Part shown: piece by piece, positions 54,910 through 63,778 of the stretch | How positions within the stretch are numbered: the stretch's first letter is position 1 | How the letters are laid out: every line of letters begins with the position of its first letter | Origin: Leifsonia xyli subsp. xyli str. CTCB07 | GTDB lineage: Bacteria > Actinomycetota > Actinomycetes > Actinomycetales > Microbacteriaceae | DNA: 64,000 nt | Direction: 5' to 3' | Assembly (NCBI RefSeq): GCF_000007665.1 | Contig: NC_006087.1 | Span: forward strand, 2,520,159-2,584,158 | Translations under genes and position numbers: made by a program | The notes under the pieces: model-generated | What the model was told of the DNA's origin: nothing | Seen by the model: only the letters and a program-made list of their open reading frames with translations | The model's database searches: none

Positions 54910-55896
54910 GTGCGGCAGATTATCATCATCGGTTCCGGACCAGCCGGTTACACCGCAGCCATCTACGCCGCGCGCGCCAACCTCAAACCGCTGCTGATCG
55001 CCTCGTCTGTCGAGGCCGGCGGCGAATTGATGAAAACCACCGAGGTAGAGAACTTCCCCGGCTTCCCCGACGGCGTCATGGGCCCCGATCTCATGGTCAA
55101 GATGCAGGCGCAGGCCGAGAGGTTCGGCACAGAAGTCATCCTCGAAGACGTCGTCTCCGTTGACCTCTCCGGCGATGCCAAGACCGTGACTCTCGGCTCA
55201 GGCGCAGTCCACGAGGCGCTCTCCGTGATCTTCGCGACCGGCTCCGCCTACCGAAAGCTCGGGCTGGAGGACGAAGAACGACTCTCCGGTCACGGCGTCT
55301 CCTGGTGCGCGACGTGCGACGGTTTCTTCTTCCGTGAGCGCACGATCGCGGTCGTCGGCGGCGGCGACTCGGCCTTGGAGGAAGCGACCTTCCTGACCCG
55401 CTTTGCGGACAAGGTCTACGTCATCCACCGTCGTGACTCCCTCCGTGCGTCCAAGATCATGCAAGATCGGGCCTTCGCCAACAACAAGATCGAATTCATC
55501 TGGAACTCGGAAGTCGTGGCGATCAACGGCAGCGAGCAGGTCGAGGGCATCACCCTCCGCAATCGTGAGAACGACGACCAGAGCGACCTGGACGTCCAGG
55601 GGCTGTTCATTGCCATCGGCAACGACCCGCGCGTCCACCTGGTGCATGGTCAGCTCGACCTCACTCCAGAGGGAACCATCGCGGTCGCCGGCCGCAGCTC
55701 GAAGACCAAACTCACGGGCGTGTTCGCCGCGGGTGACGTCGTCGACTCCTCGTACCGTCAGGCCGTGACCGCGGCCGCATCGGGCACGGTCGCCGCACTC
55801 GACGCGGAGCACTACCTGTCCGACCTCCCCCAGGACCTGCTGGACAACGCAACGGACATTGCGCCCGGCGACCTCGAACTCACGACCACCGCATAA
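54910..55896 (+). CDS. trxB: Thioredoxin reductase
   Basis: 328 residues from GTG 54910, AAGGAG nine bases upstream. FAD site IIIIGSGPAGYTAAIYAARA, redox-active CATC (Cys133, Cys136) in SWCATCDGFFF, NADPH site VVGGGDSALEEATFL, and TKLTGVFAAGDVVDSSYRQA near the end. Reduces thioredoxin with NADPH; its substrate gene trxA follows 13 bases later. Confidence 0.95.
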   Translation: MRQIIIIGSGPAGYTAAIYAARANLKPLLIASSVEAGGELMKTTEVENFPGFPDGVMGPDLMVKMQAQAERFGTEVILEDVVSVDLSGDAKTVTLGSGAVHEALSVIFATGSAYRKLGLEDEERLSGHGVSWCATCDGFFFRERTIAVVGGGDSALEEATFLTRFADKVYVIHRRDSLRASKIMQDRAFANNKIEFIWNSEVVAINGSEQVEGITLRNRENDDQSDLDVQGLFIAIGNDPRVHLVHGQLDLTPEGTIAVAGRSSKTKLTGVFAAGDVVDSSYRQAVTAAASGTVAALDAEHYLSDLPQDLLDNATDIAPGDLELTTTA

Positions 55897-55909
55897 GGAG
55901 AATCAGCCC

Positions 55910-56236
55910 ATGTCAGCAACACGTTCGGTCACGGACGTATCCTTCGAGCAGGATGTCCTCAACAGCGAGAAGACGGTCCTCGTGGACTTCTGGGCGGAAT
56001 GGTGCGGCCCCTGTCGCGCCGTCGGCCCGATCCTCGACCAGATCGCCGCGGAGCACTCCGAGAAGATCGAGATCGTCAAACTCAATGTTGACGAGAACCC
56101 GCAGACCGCGGCGAAGTACCAGATCACCTCCATCCCCGCGATGAAGGTGTACCAGGGTGGCGAGGTCGTCAAGACCGTCATCGGCGCCAAGCCCAAGCCT
56201 GCCCTCGAAGCTGACCTGGCCGCCTACCTGGCGTAG
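55910..56236 (+). CDS. trxA: Thioredoxin
   Basis: 108 residues, ATG 55910 behind AAGGAGA. Active site WAEWCGPCRAVGP (Cys32, Cys35), cis-proline in ITSIPAMKVY. Reduced by TrxB, encoded just upstream; serves ribonucleotide reductase and protein disulfides. Confidence 0.96.
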   Translation: MSATRSVTDVSFEQDVLNSEKTVLVDFWAEWCGPCRAVGPILDQIAAEHSEKIEIVKLNVDENPQTAAKYQITSIPAMKVYQGGEVVKTVIGAKPKPALEADLAAYLA

Positions 56237-56253
56237 GGCGACCGCCTTTTCGC

Positions 56254-56289
56254 GACCCGTCCGGTGCTCACCCGCCGGACGGGTCTTTT
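56254..56289 (+). terminator. Rho-independent terminator after trxA
   Basis: GACCCGTCCGG and CCGGACGGGTC form a perfect 11-base stem with a 10-base loop, followed by TTTT, 17 bases past the trxA stop. Confidence 0.9.
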
Positions 56290-56370
56290 CGTACCCGCGC
56301 ATCCCTCGATTTCCAGCGGAAAGCGCGACCCACATAGCATGGCTGAACGACACTAGAAATGGACTGATTC

Positions 56371-57693
56371 TTGACTGAACAGGGCAGCCCGCGTCAGCAG
56401 GGCAACAATCTGGACCCGTGGTATACCCACTACGCGCAGCGCACCAGCGGCCTCGCCGCCAGTGAGGTCCGAGCTCTGTTCGCCGTCGCCAGCCGTCCCG
56501 AAGTGGTCTCGCTGGCCGGCGGCATGCCCTATGTCGACGCCCTCCCCGAAGACCTCGTCATCGGGGCAATGGATCGTGTGATGCGCGAGCGTGGACCGGT
56601 CGCTCTCCAGTACGGCTCCGGCCAGGGGGTTCCCGCCCTGCGTGAGCAGATCCTCGACGTTATGGCCCTCGAGGGGATCAGCGGCAGCGCGGACGATGTC
56701 ATCGTCACCACCGGCTCTCAGCACGCGCTGGAACTCTTCAGCAAACTCTTCATCGACCCGGGCGATGTGGTTCTCGCCGAAGGCCCCAGCTACGTTACGG
56801 CGATGGTGATCTTCCGCTCCTACCAGGCCGAAGTCGACCACATTCCGATGGACGAGCACGGGCTCATTCCCGAAGCGCTGCGCGAGCACATCGCGCGGCT
56901 GAAAGCGGCCGGCCGGCGAGTCAAGTTCCTCTACACCGTCCCGAGCTTTCACAACCCGGCTGGTGTGACCCTCAGCTGGGAGCGCCGGCTTGAGATCCTC
57001 GAAATCGCACGCCAGAACGACATCCTGGTCCTCGAAGACAACCCCTATGGCTTGCTGTATTTCAACGAGGGTCCGCCAGCGGCCATGCGCTCCGTTGAGC
57101 AGGAGGGCGTCGTGTACCTGGGCACCTTCTCCAAGACGCTGGCCCCGGGTTTCCGTGTCGGTTGGGCGCTCGCCCCCCATGCCATCCGCGAGAAGCTCAT
57201 CCTCGCCAACGAGGCCGCCGTTCTCAGCCCGAGTTCGTTCAGCCAGCTCGTCATCTCGGAGTATCTGTCCGACGCCGATTGGCGCGGACAGATCGACACT
57301 TTCCGGAGTGTGTACCGAGAGCGCAAGGAGACGATGATCTCAGCGCTGGAGGAGCATCTCCCCGAGCTCACCTGGACGAACCCCCGTGGTGGCTTCTATG
57401 TCTGGCTCACCCTTCCTCCACACCTCGATTCCAAGGCGATGCTGCCACGAGCAGTGACCGAGTTGGTCGCCTATACGCCAGGAACGGCCTTCTTCGCCGA
57501 TGGTTCCGGCACCCAGAACATCCGTCTTTCGTTCTGCTATCCGACCCCCGAGAACATCCGCGTCGGCATTCGCCGTCTCGCCAATGTGATCAATGGCGAA
57601 CAGGATCTCCTCGACACATTCGCCGGCACGGGACCGCTCACTGCCACCCGGCCCGGCAAACCCAACGCCAACCCGCCGACCGACCTGCAGTGA
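56371..57693 (+). CDS. PLP-dependent aminotransferase (2-aminoadipate / MocR-catalytic type)
   Basis: 440 residues; TTG start at 56371 judged by alignment to the expected N-terminus (no ATG or GTG upstream in frame fits). VVSLAGGMPYVDALPEDLV, GSGQGVPALREQIL, TTGSQHALELFSKL, PSFHNPAGVTLS, EDNPYGLLYF and the PLP lysine in GTFSKTLAPGFRVGW place it in the class I LysN/aminoadipate group. Such a gene occupies the same origin-proximal place in other Microbacteriaceae. Natural substrate unknown. Followed 27 bases later by the ddl pseudogene. Confidence 0.82.
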   Translation: MTEQGSPRQQGNNLDPWYTHYAQRTSGLAASEVRALFAVASRPEVVSLAGGMPYVDALPEDLVIGAMDRVMRERGPVALQYGSGQGVPALREQILDVMALEGISGSADDVIVTTGSQHALELFSKLFIDPGDVVLAEGPSYVTAMVIFRSYQAEVDHIPMDEHGLIPEALREHIARLKAAGRRVKFLYTVPSFHNPAGVTLSWERRLEILEIARQNDILVLEDNPYGLLYFNEGPPAAMRSVEQEGVVYLGTFSKTLAPGFRVGWALAPHAIREKLILANEAAVLSPSSFSQLVISEYLSDADWRGQIDTFRSVYRERKETMISALEEHLPELTWTNPRGGFYVWLTLPPHLDSKAMLPRAVTELVAYTPGTAFFADGSGTQNIRLSFCYPTPENIRVGIRRLANVINGEQDLLDTFAGTGPLTATRPGKPNANPPTDLQ

Positions 57694-57720
57694 GTCCCGC
57701 AGAAGAGAAAGAGCTGATCA

Positions 57721-58672
57721 TGCCCGAGAAATCATCACTCGACATCGTCGTTCTCACAGGTGGTATCTCACACGAACGTGACATCTCCCTCCGCAGTGGG
57801 CGACGTGTTGCCGATGGGCTTCAGTCACTCGGAAACCGAGTGACGGTCCGCGAGCCGGATGCGACGCTGCTGGCATCCATTCAAGAGGAGCGCCCTGATT
57901 TGATCTGGCCGGCACTGCACGGAGCAAGTGGCGAAGACGGCGCACTACGAGGGCTTCTCGAACTCGCCGGTATCCCGTTCGTCGGATCGCGGACCGGCGC
58001 ATCCCGTCTCGCCTGGTCGAAGCCGACCGCGAAGGCCATCGTCGAGCGCGCCGGGGTGCATACTCCCGCGTCCGTCACCCTGCCCAAAGAGACATTCCGC
58101 GAACTCGGTGCCAACAGCGTGCTCGTCGCCGTGCTCGATGGACTGTCGCTCCCGTTAGTCGTGACGCGAAGGGCGGATCAGCGCAGGGAGTCACCATTGT
58201 CAACGACCCTGGAGAGCTGCCCCGGGCAATGGTCGACGCCTACACCTATGCGGAGATCGCTTTCATCGAACGCAAGATCGACGGTGTTGAAGTCTCCGTC
58301 GCTGTGATTGACACCGGCGATGGGCCGGAAGCGCTTCCGCCCGTCGAGATCGAGCCCGTGGCTGGCGCATACACTTTCGATGCGCGATACAACGCAGGGG
58401 AGACCCGGTTCTATGTTCCCGCCCGTCTGGACGAAGCCACGGCTGAGACTGTTGCGGAGGCGGCGAAGACTGCTCACAGGGCGTTGGGCCTGCGCCATCT
58501 CTCACGAATCGATCTGATTGTGGATGCCAGTGGCGTACCGTGGTTTCTTGAGGCGAACGTGCTTCCGGGCCTTACAGAGACCTCGATCATGCCGCAGGCG
58601 ATCGCTGCTTCAGGCCGGAACCACGGGGAGGTTTACGCTGCTCTCGCCACCGCCGCAATCAACGAAGGTTAA
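57721..58672 (+). pseudogene. D-alanine--D-alanine ligase family protein, frameshifted
   Basis: ATG 57721. The N-terminal domain is clear (VVLTGGISHERDISLRSGRR, then WPALHGASGEDGALRGLLEL and SKPTAKAIVERAGVHTPA). At about 58160, within the ATP-binding loop, the frame changes: after LSLPLVV the next frame reads KGGSAQGVTIVNDPGELPRA, the expected glycine loop, and continues to LTETSIMPQAIAASG and the stop at 58672. A single-base indel removes the catalytic half. Ddl makes the D-Ala dipeptide of peptidoglycan, so another copy must exist elsewhere if this lesion is real. Confidence 0.75.
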
Positions 58673-58681
58673 TCGGCGGAG

Positions 58682-58695
58682 GTTTCACGTGAAAC
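58682..58695. promoter_or_regulatory. parS site overlapping the parB stop codon
   Basis: GTTTCACGTGAAAC, perfect match to the bacterial parS core. The parB stop codon TGA (58685-58687) lies inside it, so the last codons of parB (Arg-Phe-Thr-stop) are formed by the site. Confidence 0.93.
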
Positions 58696-59644
58696 GGACT
58701 CGGGACTCGCTCGAATACTCTGACTCACCGATTTCTTCGAGGATGCGGTTCAGATCCTGGATCGTGGCGAAGTCCACGACAATCTGACCTTTTCGCGCAC
58801 CGAGGGTGATCTTGACGCGGGTGTTCAGGCGGTCGCCAAGTTTCTGAGCGACCTCATCCAGGTGCCCACGGTGCCTCCCGGGTTTCACTGCCGTGCGAAC
58901 AGTCTTGGGAGCTTTGCTGGCCGCTGCTTCAGCTGCGCGAACGGAAAGATCCTCGTTGACGATTTTGTCGGCAAGGTGGACCATTCCCTTTTGGTCATCG
59001 CCGAGCGAGAGAATCGCGCGCGCGTGCCCTGCCGAAAGGACGCCCGCCGCAACGCGCGTCTGCACAGTTGCCGGAAGCTTAAGCAACCGGATCGTGTTCG
59101 TGATCTGCGGTCGCGAGCGACCGATCCGCGCGGCCAACTCCTCCTGTGTGATGCCAAAGTCAGCAAGAAGCTGCTGATACGCAGATGCTTCTTCCAGTGG
59201 ATTGAGTTGCGAGCGGTGGAGGTTCTCGAGAAGTGCGTCACGCAACATCGCCTCATCCGCGGTGTCCTTGACGATCGCAGGGATCGTGTCGAGCCCGAGT
59301 TCTTTCGTCGCACGCAGACGTCGCTCACCCATGATCAACTCATATGTGCCGGCCTGGTTACGCAATGGACGGACAACGACGGGCTGAAGCACTCCGACCT
59401 CACGAATGCTCGCAACTAACTCATCCAACTCATTCTGGTCGAACTCGACACGAGGTTGAGATGGATTAGGCACGATATCGACGGGGGAGAGGTTCGCCAA
59501 ACGCGCCCCCGGAACCGCAACAAGCGCTTCGGTTGCAGTGTCCAACGGCTCGGGGAAGAACACATCCACGGGTCGAGCAGACTGGTCGGTCGTCGGAATG
59601 AGGGCACCGATGCCCCGCCCCAATCCGGTGCGCTTGGCTGCCAT
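58685..59644 (-). CDS. parB: Chromosome partitioning protein ParB
   Basis: 319 residues. GLGRGIGALIP start, ParB/Srx domain with DIVPNPSQPRVEFD, the CTPase motif GERRLRATKELGL, helix-turn-helix GITQEELAARIGRSRPQITN, and a C-terminal dimerisation domain (RKGQIVVDFATIQDLNRILE). Loads at parS and spreads with CTP to organise the origin. Start overlaps the parA stop (TAATG). Confidence 0.95.
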   Translation of the reverse strand: MAAKRTGLGRGIGALIPTTDQSARPVDVFFPEPLDTATEALVAVPGARLANLSPVDIVPNPSQPRVEFDQNELDELVASIREVGVLQPVVVRPLRNQAGTYELIMGERRLRATKELGLDTIPAIVKDTADEAMLRDALLENLHRSQLNPLEEASAYQQLLADFGITQEELAARIGRSRPQITNTIRLLKLPATVQTRVAAGVLSAGHARAILSLGDDQKGMVHLADKIVNEDLSVRAAEAAASKAPKTVRTAVKPGRHRGHLDEVAQKLGDRLNTRVKITLGARKGQIVVDFATIQDLNRILEEIGESEYSSESRVRFT

Positions 59645-60636
59645 TAGCGGGATTCTCCTCTTCGTGCGATTTCAGCGGCGGCCTCGAGGTACGAGAGCGA
59701 ACCGGAGGAGTTCGCGTCGTAGCTGATGACGCTCTGGCCATAGCTCGGCGCCTCGGAGATCCGCACTGAACGGGGGATGATGGTGTCCAAGACCTCATTG
59801 GGGAAATGAGAGCGAACGTCCTCCGCAACCTGATTGGCGAGATTGGTCCGCGAGTCATACATCGTCAGCAGAATCGTCGACACTTGAAGCTTCGGGTTGA
59901 GGTGCCGCTCGATCAGCTGGATGTTTTTCAGCAACTGGCTCAGACCCTCCAGGGCGTAATACTCGCACTGGATCGGGATAAGGACCTCGGTCGCCGCGAC
60001 AAAAGCATTGATCGTGAGCAATCCGAGCGACGGCGGACAGTCGATGAGCACGTAGTCGATGTCATACTCGTGCAAGAATCGGTTAAGCGCGCGTGAGAGC
60101 CGTTGTTCGCGGGCAACCATCGAAACCAGCTCGATTTCCGCACCTGCAAGGTCGATCGTGGCTGGAATCACGAACAGTCCATGGAATTCGGGGCTCTTCT
60201 GGATGACATCTTCGAGCTCTTTATCATTCACGATGACGTCGTAAACGCTCGGTGTCCCCTCGCGGTGTTCGACACTGAGTGCGGTGGATGCGTTACCTTG
60301 CGGATCGAGATCTATCACCAAGACTCGCGCACCTGACTTAGCAAGCGCGGCTCCAAGGTTGACAACGGTCGTCGTCTTCCCAACCCCGCCCTTTTGGTTC
60401 GAGATGGTGAAGATGCGCGTGTGTGGGGGCAACGGAAGAGCCGTATCCGCAATCGCCTTCCGACGCCTCATGAGTTCCTGTATCTCTCTGGCCAGGGGCG
60501 TCGACGTATCGAAAGCGGACTCACCCGCCTCCACGAATATGTCTTGATCCGGTTGTTTCACGTGAAACCTCGTCACTTGGTTGGTGCCCGGAACCGGTTT
60601 GTCGGGATGAAGGCACACTCTCCGCTCACCACTCAT
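59644..60636 (-). CDS. parA: Chromosome partitioning ATPase ParA
   Basis: Up to 330 residues. Deviant Walker A FTISNQKGGVGKTTTVVNLG, Walker B DYVLIDCPPSLGLLTINAF and QCEYYALEGLSQLLKNI. Moves ParB-parS complexes apart on the nucleoid. The start is uncertain: ATG 60636 would include 25 extra residues, whereas GTG 60561 lies inside a parS site (60555-60568) and gives MKQPDQD..., fitting relatives whose N-termini read through parS. Followed by parB. Confidence 0.93.
   Translation of the reverse strand: MSGERRVCLHPDKPVPGTNQVTRFHVKQPDQDIFVEAGESAFDTSTPLAREIQELMRRRKAIADTALPLPPHTRIFTISNQKGGVGKTTTVVNLGAALAKSGARVLVIDLDPQGNASTALSVEHREGTPSVYDVIVNDKELEDVIQKSPEFHGLFVIPATIDLAGAEIELVSMVAREQRLSRALNRFLHEYDIDYVLIDCPPSLGLLTINAFVAATEVLIPIQCEYYALEGLSQLLKNIQLIERHLNPKLQVSTILLTMYDSRTNLANQVAEDVRSHFPNEVLDTIIPRSVRISEAPSYGQSVISYDANSSGSLSYLEAAAEIARRGESR
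60555..60568. promoter_or_regulatory. parS site at the start of parA
   Basis: GTTTCACGTGAAAC, perfect. On the minus strand it contains the GTG that may be the parA start codon. Confidence 0.93.
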
Positions 60637-60726
60637 AAACTCTAACGTGCATCCCCGACACCCCTCGGCTCTGTCGGGAGACTGGTGGATAATTCGCTAA
60701 CTTGTTGGTTCTGTGTAGAAATATTT

Positions 60727-61356
60727 TCAGCGAACAGTCGCCCGGATAACTCGTGTCACTTCGTCGAGGACGCCTTCACCTAAGACGATGACTTCCGCAC
60801 CACGCACTTTGAACTTACTGATCTCTTTGGCCGCACCATCGATCTCAGCTTGAGCCGCGGCGCCCTTCATGAGTACGAGCTCACCGCCATCGCGCAGCAG
60901 GGGAGCGGTCAATGGAAGCAGCTTACGAAAGGCACTCACCGCGCGCGCTGTTACCTGGTCGAGCGGTTTTGCCAACTTCGCGTCTTCGGCTCGGGCGCGA
61001 ACGATATCAACGTTCAACAGTCCTAGCTCGGCAACTTGCTCGTTCAACCAAATCACCCGTCGATCCATCGGCTCAATGAGCACGAAGGAGACATCCGGCC
61101 GCGCGATCGCAAGAACCAGCCCGGGGAGACCCGCGCCGCTGCCGACATCGCCAACAACACCGGGCCGTAAAAGCGGTGCCACGATCGCGGAGTTCAAAAT
61201 GTGCCGAGACCACAGGCGTGGAAGTTCAAGCGGGCCAATGAGACCCCGTTCTTCCCCCTGCGATGCGAGATTAGCCGTGAATGTGCGTGCGATCGGCAAC
61301 CGATCACCGAACAGCTGTGCGGCCGCAGCCGGCTCCAGCTCTACCGAATCCGTCAC
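60727..61356 (-). CDS. rsmG: 16S rRNA 7-methylguanosine (G527) methyltransferase
   Basis: 209 residues from GTG 61356. SAM-binding GDVGSGAGLPGLVLAIARPD, RHILNSAIVAPLL and ARAVSAFRKLLPLTAPLLRD identify RsmG (GidB). Methylates G527 of 16S rRNA. Separated from jag by only 14 bases that form a parS site. Loss in other species gives low-level streptomycin resistance; here it is intact. Confidence 0.95.
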   Translation of the reverse strand: MTDSVELEPAAAAQLFGDRLPIARTFTANLASQGEERGLIGPLELPRLWSRHILNSAIVAPLLRPGVVGDVGSGAGLPGLVLAIARPDVSFVLIEPMDRRVIWLNEQVAELGLLNVDIVRARAEDAKLAKPLDQVTARAVSAFRKLLPLTAPLLRDGGELVLMKGAAAQAEIDGAAKEISKFKVRGAEVIVLGEGVLDEVTRVIRATVR

Positions 61357-61357
61357 C

Positions 61358-61371
61358 GTTTCACGTGAAAC
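61358..61371. promoter_or_regulatory. parS site between jag and rsmG
   Basis: GTTTCACGTGAAAC, perfect; it fills the whole space between the jag stop and the rsmG start. Confidence 0.93.
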
Positions 61372-61913
61372 TAAGAAGCGGTGATAACCGTGTGCCGGTC
61401 ACGACCTTCGCCCTGGGACGTCGAGACATAACCGCGTGCGGAGACGATGTCGTGAACCAGCTTGCGCTTATACGAGGACATCGGGGGAAGTGCTGCCTCC
61501 GGAGCACCCTCCTGTAGTCGCACAATGGCGTGCTCGACCAGCTGAGCAAGCTCTGCTTGGCGCGCATCGCGCGAACCGGCGATGTCCAGAATGAGACGTG
61601 AGAACTCACCGGTGTTGTTCTGTACAGCCAGCCGAGTGAGCTCCTGAAGTGCGGAGACCGTGTCCGGCATCGCGAGAAGCTGCAGATTTGTTCCTGCTTC
61701 GGCATTCACGGAGATGTAGACACGGCCGTTGCGCGTGTCGATGTCAATGTCGCCATCGATGTCGGCGATGTCGAGGATTTCCTCGATGTAGTCCGCTGCG
61801 ATGTCGCCTTCGCGATCGAGCTGCGATCCCATTGATGTTGAGGATTCTTGCTCATCTGCGGGGGAGGTCATCCCCTCCACAGATGGAGTGGACTCGGTAT
61901 GCACGTCGGTCAT
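61371..61913 (-). CDS. jag: R3H/KH-domain RNA-binding protein Jag (KhpB)
   Basis: 180 residues. N-terminal acidic region, KH domain (EILDIADIDGDIDIDTRNGR, TVSALQELTRLAVQ) and R3H domain at the end (PMSSYKRKLVHDIVSARGYV followed by EGRDRHTVI). It binds RNA and is linked with envelope growth; the gene is always next to yidC, here 11 bases downstream of it. Confidence 0.93.
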   Translation of the reverse strand: MTDVHTESTPSVEGMTSPADEQESSTSMGSQLDREGDIAADYIEEILDIADIDGDIDIDTRNGRVYISVNAEAGTNLQLLAMPDTVSALQELTRLAVQNNTGEFSRLILDIAGSRDARQAELAQLVEHAIVRLQEGAPEAALPPMSSYKRKLVHDIVSARGYVSTSQGEGRDRHTVITAS

Positions 61914-61924
61914 GGTGTCGTTTC

Positions 61925-62899
61925 CTACTTCTTTCCGGCCTGCTTTTTGGCGCGATTCTTACTCACGGGCTGGACCCGCTGAGTCGTCCGCGGCTTCTGT
62001 TGCGATTGCTCTTCGACCGTGAGGACGACGGAGCCATCCTGCTGGACAAGCTTGCCCTTTCGGGCGAGGCGGGCCTCACGCGCTTTCGCGGCGTCCGAAC
62101 CCGGAGTCGGCATGTTGCGGATGACGAGGAACTGCTGTCCCATGGTCCAGAAGTTCGAGGTCAGCCAGTAGAACATGACGCCAAGTGGGAAAGCGAAACC
62201 AGAGAACAAGAAGACGAAAGGAAGCAGGTAGAGAAGGATGCGCTGCTGTTTGAACTGGGGACTCGCCTTGGTCTCCGGGGACGTGTTCTTGGAGACGATC
62301 TGCAACTGAGTGATGAACTGCGACCCGGTCATGAAGACGACCATGATAGCTGCGATGATCACGACCGACGTCTGCACAGGATTCGCGTTCATGGCGCCCT
62401 GGAAGCTCTGGTGCAGAGGAGCAACGCCGAAGAGAGTCGCGCTGCCGAATTGCTCGGCGAGGCCAGAGTTGAGCGGGCCGACACCAGCATGACCACCCTG
62501 CGCTCCATTGAGCACCTGGAAAAGCGCGAAGAACACCGGCATCTGAAGCAAGAGCGGAAGGCAGGAACTCAGCGGGTTGGTGCCCGTCTTCTTGTAGAGA
62601 TCCATCGTCTCGCGGGACATCGCTTCGCGGGAGAACTGATCCTTCTTGCCCTTGTACTTGTCCTGGATTTTCTTGAGCTGCGGAGCGATCTCCAGCATGC
62701 GGCGCTGGTTCTTGATCTGCCGGAAAAAAACCGGGATGAGCGCAGCGCGCACGACGATCGTGAGGCCGACGATCGAAAGCACCCAGGTGAGACCGGCCGC
62801 CGGGTCGAAACCGACCTGATACAGGAGCCAGTGCCAGGCAACGAGAATGAGTTCCACGACCCACTTGATAGGCCAGAGCAAAGTACCGATGATGTCCAT
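61925..62899 (-). CDS. yidC: Membrane protein insertase YidC
   Basis: 324 residues, five main helices: WVVELILVAWHWLLYQVGFD, STVGLT-type second helix region VLSIVGLTIVVRAALIPVFF with the conserved arginine in the groove, LPLLLQMPVFFALFQVLNGA and FLFSGFAFPLGVMFYWLTSN. C-terminal tail is basic. Inserts membrane proteins alone or with Sec. Lies between yidD and jag as in other bacteria. Confidence 0.95.
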   Translation of the reverse strand: MDIIGTLLWPIKWVVELILVAWHWLLYQVGFDPAAGLTWVLSIVGLTIVVRAALIPVFFRQIKNQRRMLEIAPQLKKIQDKYKGKKDQFSREAMSRETMDLYKKTGTNPLSSCLPLLLQMPVFFALFQVLNGAQGGHAGVGPLNSGLAEQFGSATLFGVAPLHQSFQGAMNANPVQTSVVIIAAIMVVFMTGSQFITQLQIVSKNTSPETKASPQFKQQRILLYLLPFVFLFSGFAFPLGVMFYWLTSNFWTMGQQFLVIRNMPTPGSDAAKAREARLARKGKLVQQDGSVVLTVEEQSQQKPRTTQRVQPVSKNRAKKQAGKK

Positions 62900-62909
62900 A
62901 GTTTTGTAG

Positions 62910-63221
62910 CTAGGCCTTTCCCTGGCTGGTGGCGACGACGAAACCGAACGCGGTCATCCGATAGCGGCGCTTCCCCCGAAGAGGGACATCATCGACTCCG
63001 CCCGCTGCCCACGGATGGCAGCGGAGGATACGGCACACGCCGAGGTATCCGCCGAAGATCACTCCGTGCTCCTGCACAGCCTGCAAGGTATAGGCGGAAC
63101 ACGATGGATAGTAGCGGCAGACATCCCCGTAGAACGGAGAGAAAACGGCTCGGTATCCCCGGAGCACAAGGACGGCAAGGTTCCGCGGAACGAGGAGCAC
63201 TGCTGAGATCGCGGTGATCAT
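62910..63221 (-). CDS. yidD: Membrane protein insertion efficiency factor YidD
   Basis: 103 residues from ATG 63221, which overlaps the rnpA stop as ATGA. Family core YRAVFSPFYGDVCRYYPSCS and GYLGVCRILRCHPWAAGGVD with three conserved cysteines. Peripheral membrane protein assisting YidC. Confidence 0.94.
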   Translation of the reverse strand: MITAISAVLLVPRNLAVLVLRGYRAVFSPFYGDVCRYYPSCSAYTLQAVQEHGVIFGGYLGVCRILRCHPWAAGGVDDVPLRGKRRYRMTAFGFVVATSQGKA

Positions 63222-63631
63222 GGACGGACGTTGCCTTCGCTGGAGACGCTGTGAGTGGAGACGCGGTGAGATGTGGAGGGGGTGAGGAAGCGAGCGGCGG
63301 CGCGCGAGACCTCTGCGTGCAGAGTAGCCCACGACGCTTGAGCGGATGCTGGCAATGCCCTGATCACGATGTCTATTCCGGTGTCAGCTGCAGCGCCGGC
63401 CATGACGTCGGGGAGAACCAGATACGCGGCCGCTTTCAGCCGTCGGCGCACGAGGTTCCGGCGGACCGCGTTACCGATGGCCTTGCTCACGACGAAACCG
63501 AAGCGCACTGCAGAGGAGTCACGGTTCTTCCGGATGTAGGCGATGGTGTTCGCTTCCGTGAAGCGAACACCGCGCCGTACGTTCGTCCGATAGTCCGCCC
63601 CCCGCGCGATGCGATTGGCTTTCGCGAGCAC
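63218..63631 (-). CDS. rnpA: Ribonuclease P protein component
   Basis: 137 residues. FGFVVSKAIGNAVRRNLVRR is the conserved RNR motif helix that binds RNase P RNA. Processes tRNA 5' ends. Between rpmH and yidD; GTG/ATG choice is clear (ATG-like start at 63631, MLAKANRIARGADY). Confidence 0.94.
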   Translation of the reverse strand: MLAKANRIARGADYRTNVRRGVRFTEANTIAYIRKNRDSSAVRFGFVVSKAIGNAVRRNLVRRRLKAAAYLVLPDVMAGAAADTGIDIVIRALPASAQASWATLHAEVSRAAARFLTPSTSHRVSTHSVSSEGNVRP

Positions 63632-63640
63632 CGGCCAGTA

Positions 63641-63778
63641 CTACGCCGAGAGCTTCTGGCGACCCTTGGCGCGACGAGCGGAAAGGATCGCCCGTCCGGC
63701 GCGTGTCCGCATGCGGAGACGGAAGCCGTGAGTCTTGGCGCGCTTGCGGTTGTTCGGCTGGAAAGTTCGCTTGCTCAT
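63641..63778 (-). CDS. rpmH: 50S ribosomal protein L34
   Basis: 45 residues: [20 protein letters not shown], then [20 protein letters not shown]. First gene of rpmH-rnpA-yidD-yidC-jag-rsmG-parA-parB, the origin-side operon, with dnaA expected on the other side of the window edge. Confidence 0.97.
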   Translation of the reverse strand: MSKRTFQPNNRKRAKTHGFRLRMRTRAGRAILSARRAKGRQKLSA

